DNA from: Erythrocercus mccallii
Taxonomy: Eukaryota; Chordata; Aves; Passeriformes; Dicruridae
Assembly: GCA_013397435.1 (NCBI GenBank)
Contig: VZRG01000004.1
Location: 1,277,560-1,341,559 of the forward strand
Reading direction: 5' to 3'
Length of the DNA stretch: 64,000 nucleotides
Positions within the stretch are counted from its first letter, which is position 1. Every line of letters begins with the position of its first letter. This document shows positions 61,171 to 64,000 of this stretch, one piece after another. Below the pieces are notes generated by a model. It searched no databases. It saw nothing but the letters and a program-made list of their open reading frames with translations, and had not been told where the DNA came from. The position numbers were made by a program, and so were the translations under genes.

Positions 61171-63239
61171 TCACTGCCGGCGTCCCCGCTGACAGCCCAG
61201 GGCGCTGATTTGTAAGGCTGCACAGCACGCAGAGAACGAGGACAGCTTGTTTGTGTATAATTCCAGATGCTCCAAAAGTTTAATGTCAAAAAGTACTGGT
61301 TTTGAAATGAGTTTCCACTAAGACCTAAGGGTTTAAGATCAACTAATGCACAAAGCTGCATTTGGAAACAGATAGCTCATCACAGCTGAGGTCAGCTTGT
61401 TGTCCACATACAATTTTTTAATTCGACAGAACATATCTTAATGCATTTCTGGAAAATTCTGGTTTGGATAGGTCTTTTAAAGGCCGTATTTGTTCATGGA
61501 GTGAGTTCAGTCAGTTTCTAAAGTTTAAATGTGTAAATTTGGAAATACTAGCAGAAAGCTGGGTTGTTCATTACATAGGAGACATTTCAATGGGGTATAG
61601 TTGCAAAGAATATCTGTAATGCTTTTAAACAAATTTTTGCAAAGTTCAGAAACCTAAATTCTCACAAATTCCTTCCTTCATCTGAAATAAACTTTTTGTT
61701 GTCATCAGTTCTGAGTACTTTTAGTTTTGTCAACTGGGAAAGATGCACAGGCATAAGCTTGTTACTGAATGAATATTCTTGTACTTTTTTACATGTGTAA
61801 TATCCTCTGGTAAACCCTGTATCAAGGTCTCACATATGCTGAATATTACTGGATGAGTAGAGGTAGCAGAGAAGACTTGTGAATTCTGAGAAGTGCCTGG
61901 AATCAATGCTGAGTACCTTCAAACTCTTCATGTCAGCTAGGGCATCTAGTAAAGTTTTCAATTTGTTGCCTGCAAGCTCTGAAGTTTCAACACTTCAGTG
62001 CCAACGGAAATTCATCAGTGCTGTAGTGATTGAGAAAGGGTTCCTTCATATGTACAAGCTTTGACAATTCTTTTGGGGGACATGAGAGCTATCACTGGTT
62101 GTTATTAACATTCTGCTCTGTCAATTTAAGAAGTGAGGACATTTTTGGTAGAATAGTGTCAGTCTATTTCTTCCAAGGGAGAGAATGTCCGATTCATTAC
62201 CTATAGATGAATGGTTTTAGTTCATTTTTATGTAATTTCTAATTATATTTAAATTTATATAGAATAGTAGTTTAGTACATTATTTTTATATTTTTAACCT
62301 ATAGTAGTTATACAATTAAGGTAAAGCAGAGCTTTTGCAAACCATGTATGTTTCTGTTGAGCCTATATTTCTTTTTTCAGTCAACAGCCCGGCTTTAAAC
62401 TGCATCCAGCTGTAAGCTGACACTGGTTGGGAAACCACCACCTCCCTGGAGCAATTGTTCCCTGTGCCAAGTAGCAGCAGCAGGACATTGCCCCAGGACC
62501 AAGGCTTCCCTCTTGAACAAGCTTCTCACTGGAGTCAGGGGTGTGAGTTATTCCACTAGGTAAAACTCTGAAAAAACAGGCACGATTTTAAGTTCTCAGT
62601 TGCTCTTTTGCCTGGCTGAGTGTCCTACTCAAATCTTTGCTTTTGGCAGCTGTACAGGTTCTTGTAGAATTGCTTGTTAGATGCACTATAGGTGGTGAGC
62701 TGGGCATCTCATGTTTACAAAGGCACAAGTGTCACCTTTGCCCATTGTGCAGCTCATTTTCATTGGTTTTTTGTTTGGTAGTGATAGGAGGGTTGTTACA
62801 AGTGGTCTGTCTCAGTGGTGTTGGATTTCTCCCCATTCCCATTTTTCATTTCCCTGCTTCACCTGCCTTAGCCCAGCAAGGCAGCATGAGCTCCTATGTA
62901 CCCAGGTGCCAGAAGCCTCTGGGACTGCAGAGTTGGGCTCTTGCTGCTCAGTGGCTGCACTGATGTGCAACATCTGCAAACCTCTGCCTTGTCACAATGA
63001 ACAGTTTCCCATTTACCTGGTAAATTCCTTAGCAGTTTTCAAGGTGCACTACCTGAATTTAGAGTAGTCATGGGACTCTCCCTCTGGTCTTCTCTGATGC
63101 TCTTCCTCCATACCTTACAAAGATAAGCCTGTTACAAACTACTGCTCTTTGGTAGTAACACCTGCTTGGTGTAACTTTTGATGGCACCTTCATGCTGGCT
63201 ACAAAAATAGAAACACCAAATATGACTTGTTGCAAACAA
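61171..63239. other. Intergenic region upstream of CYP51A1
   Basis: AT-rich from 61220 to 62380, then somewhat GC-richer to about 63000 with short unrecognised open frames (62637–62963, 62711–63067). No coding exon supported on either strand. Confidence 0.65.
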
Positions 63240-64000
63240 TTTATTAAGTCGTAATGAGTAAGAATTTAGCAGAAAGGACTATACAGCAATAAGGCATATT
63301 GATAGCATAGTTATACAGGCAACTGACACACCTTCCTAACATTTTCCTCTAGTTTTCTAAGAAAGTGCTATGTAGAGAAATATATTTCGGATACCAGTGC
63401 CAAATGATAGCAGGGATGCATGATGAAGGACCTGACTTGCATTATTTACCTTAAATAAAGCATAACAAGCCATGAAAATTTACTGTTATTTAGGCCTGTG
63501 AAGTTTAAGTAGAAAAGTACAGCTTGCTAAGAAGAATACAAAATACAAGTCTCCTGTTCACGTTTTTAACAGCTTACTACTTTAATTTCTTAAACTGCAG
63601 TTACTAGTAAGGTATGAGTTAAGTTACTATACAACAGCACAGTTCTTCACATTCATTTTAGCGTTTATTTGAAAACTTAGAGGCAAGTGCTAATTTTTAT
63701 TTTTTTATAAAAGCTTTTTTTTTTTTACAAAATATTGCACACTGTTTTAGCATGCAGTTTACACGGAAGAAATAGTCAAGTGCACTTAAAACCCTGAAAT
63801 ACAACCAGAAACTTCAAAGATTTGTGTTACAGATACTATTTTAATGTACAAGGATATGTTTCAGACTGCATAGGATCCCACCTTACACTTGGGACCCAAC
63901 TTGTTGAGCCCCAACCCTGACTCTACAAAGAGCAGGCAGAATGCTTACAAACTGTGTCTGACTTCTTTGTCATCTTTATTCCTACATCCTGCACTGCTCT
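63240..64000 (-). other. Probable 3' UTR of the next minus-strand gene
   Basis: TTTATT at 63240–63245 reads AATAAA on the minus strand, with further reverse signals near 63665 and 63698. The sequence is AT-rich and non-coding to the window end. In amniotes KRIT1 (with LRRD1) lies beyond CYP51A1 in this orientation, so a KRIT1 3' UTR is plausible by gene order only. Confidence 0.4.

Noticed and set aside
60525..61215. Long plus-strand open frames in the CpG island
   Set aside because: GC-rich sequence lacks stops by composition and the frames cross the N run.
60279..61361. 360-codon minus-strand open frame through the gap
   Set aside because: Length comes from translating 211 N as coding. 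Only the exon 1 part (60627–60800) is real; the rest is intron, gap or upstream sequence.
1..64000. CRISPR arrays, operons, prophage or other prokaryotic systems
   Set aside because: The window is spliced vertebrate DNA with CR1 repeats; no regularly spaced repeats or prokaryotic gene organisation are present.
1..64000. tRNA genes and intact endogenous retrovirus
   Set aside because: No complete tRNA (A and B box with cloverleaf) and no gag/pol/env-like frame or paired LTRs could be recognised on either strand.

Overview
The window is vertebrate nuclear DNA, most likely from a bird. It has spliced genes with GT/AG introns, an AT-rich background, several CR1 LINE 3' ends (the dominant avian repeat), and the AKAP9–CYP51A1 gene pair that is neighbouring in amniotes. 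Three runs of N (11437–11506, 34370–34478, 60841–61051) are assembly gaps. The species cannot be named from the sequence alone.

Positions 1 to about 49030, plus strand: the 3' part of AKAP9 (AKAP450 / CG-NAP / yotiao), a giant coiled-coil scaffold of the centrosome and Golgi that anchors protein kinase A. Thirty-three coding exons could be placed by splice sites, phase and similarity to the known mammalian protein. They join in one frame to 2341 residues plus stop, about the C-terminal 60% of the protein. They start at the leucine-zipper region shared with the short yotiao isoform. They then include the PKA-RII anchoring helix (in the 1089-nt exon at 28680) and the PACT centrosome-targeting domain (exons at 44741 and 45957). 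The stop is at 48452–48454 and an AATAAA lies at 49008.

Positions about 49440 to 60840, minus strand: CYP51A1 (lanosterol 14-alpha-demethylase, cholesterol synthesis), complete in ten coding exons giving 503 residues, tail-to-tail with AKAP9. All the P450 landmarks are intact. Its 5' end sits in a CpG island interrupted by the third gap, which hides the promoter core.

Positions 61052–64000: CpG-island remainder, then AT-rich non-coding sequence. From about 63240 there is what looks like the 3' UTR of a further minus-strand gene, since a reverse AATAAA lies at 63240–63245. By conserved gene order this could be KRIT1 or LRRD1, but no coding sequence is visible.

Most notable beyond the genes: a 39-nt symmetric candidate cassette exon in AKAP9 (19092–19130) with a pyrimidine/PTB-like tract upstream and an RBFOX motif downstream; a 5S-rRNA-like sequence followed by a tRNA A-box-like motif (7773–7910), the layout of the ancient chimeric SINE AmnSINE1; a nearly perfect 153-bp tandem duplication in a CYP51A1 intron; and a (GGGCA)n tract with G-quadruplex potential next to the CYP51A1 start codon and the assembly gap.
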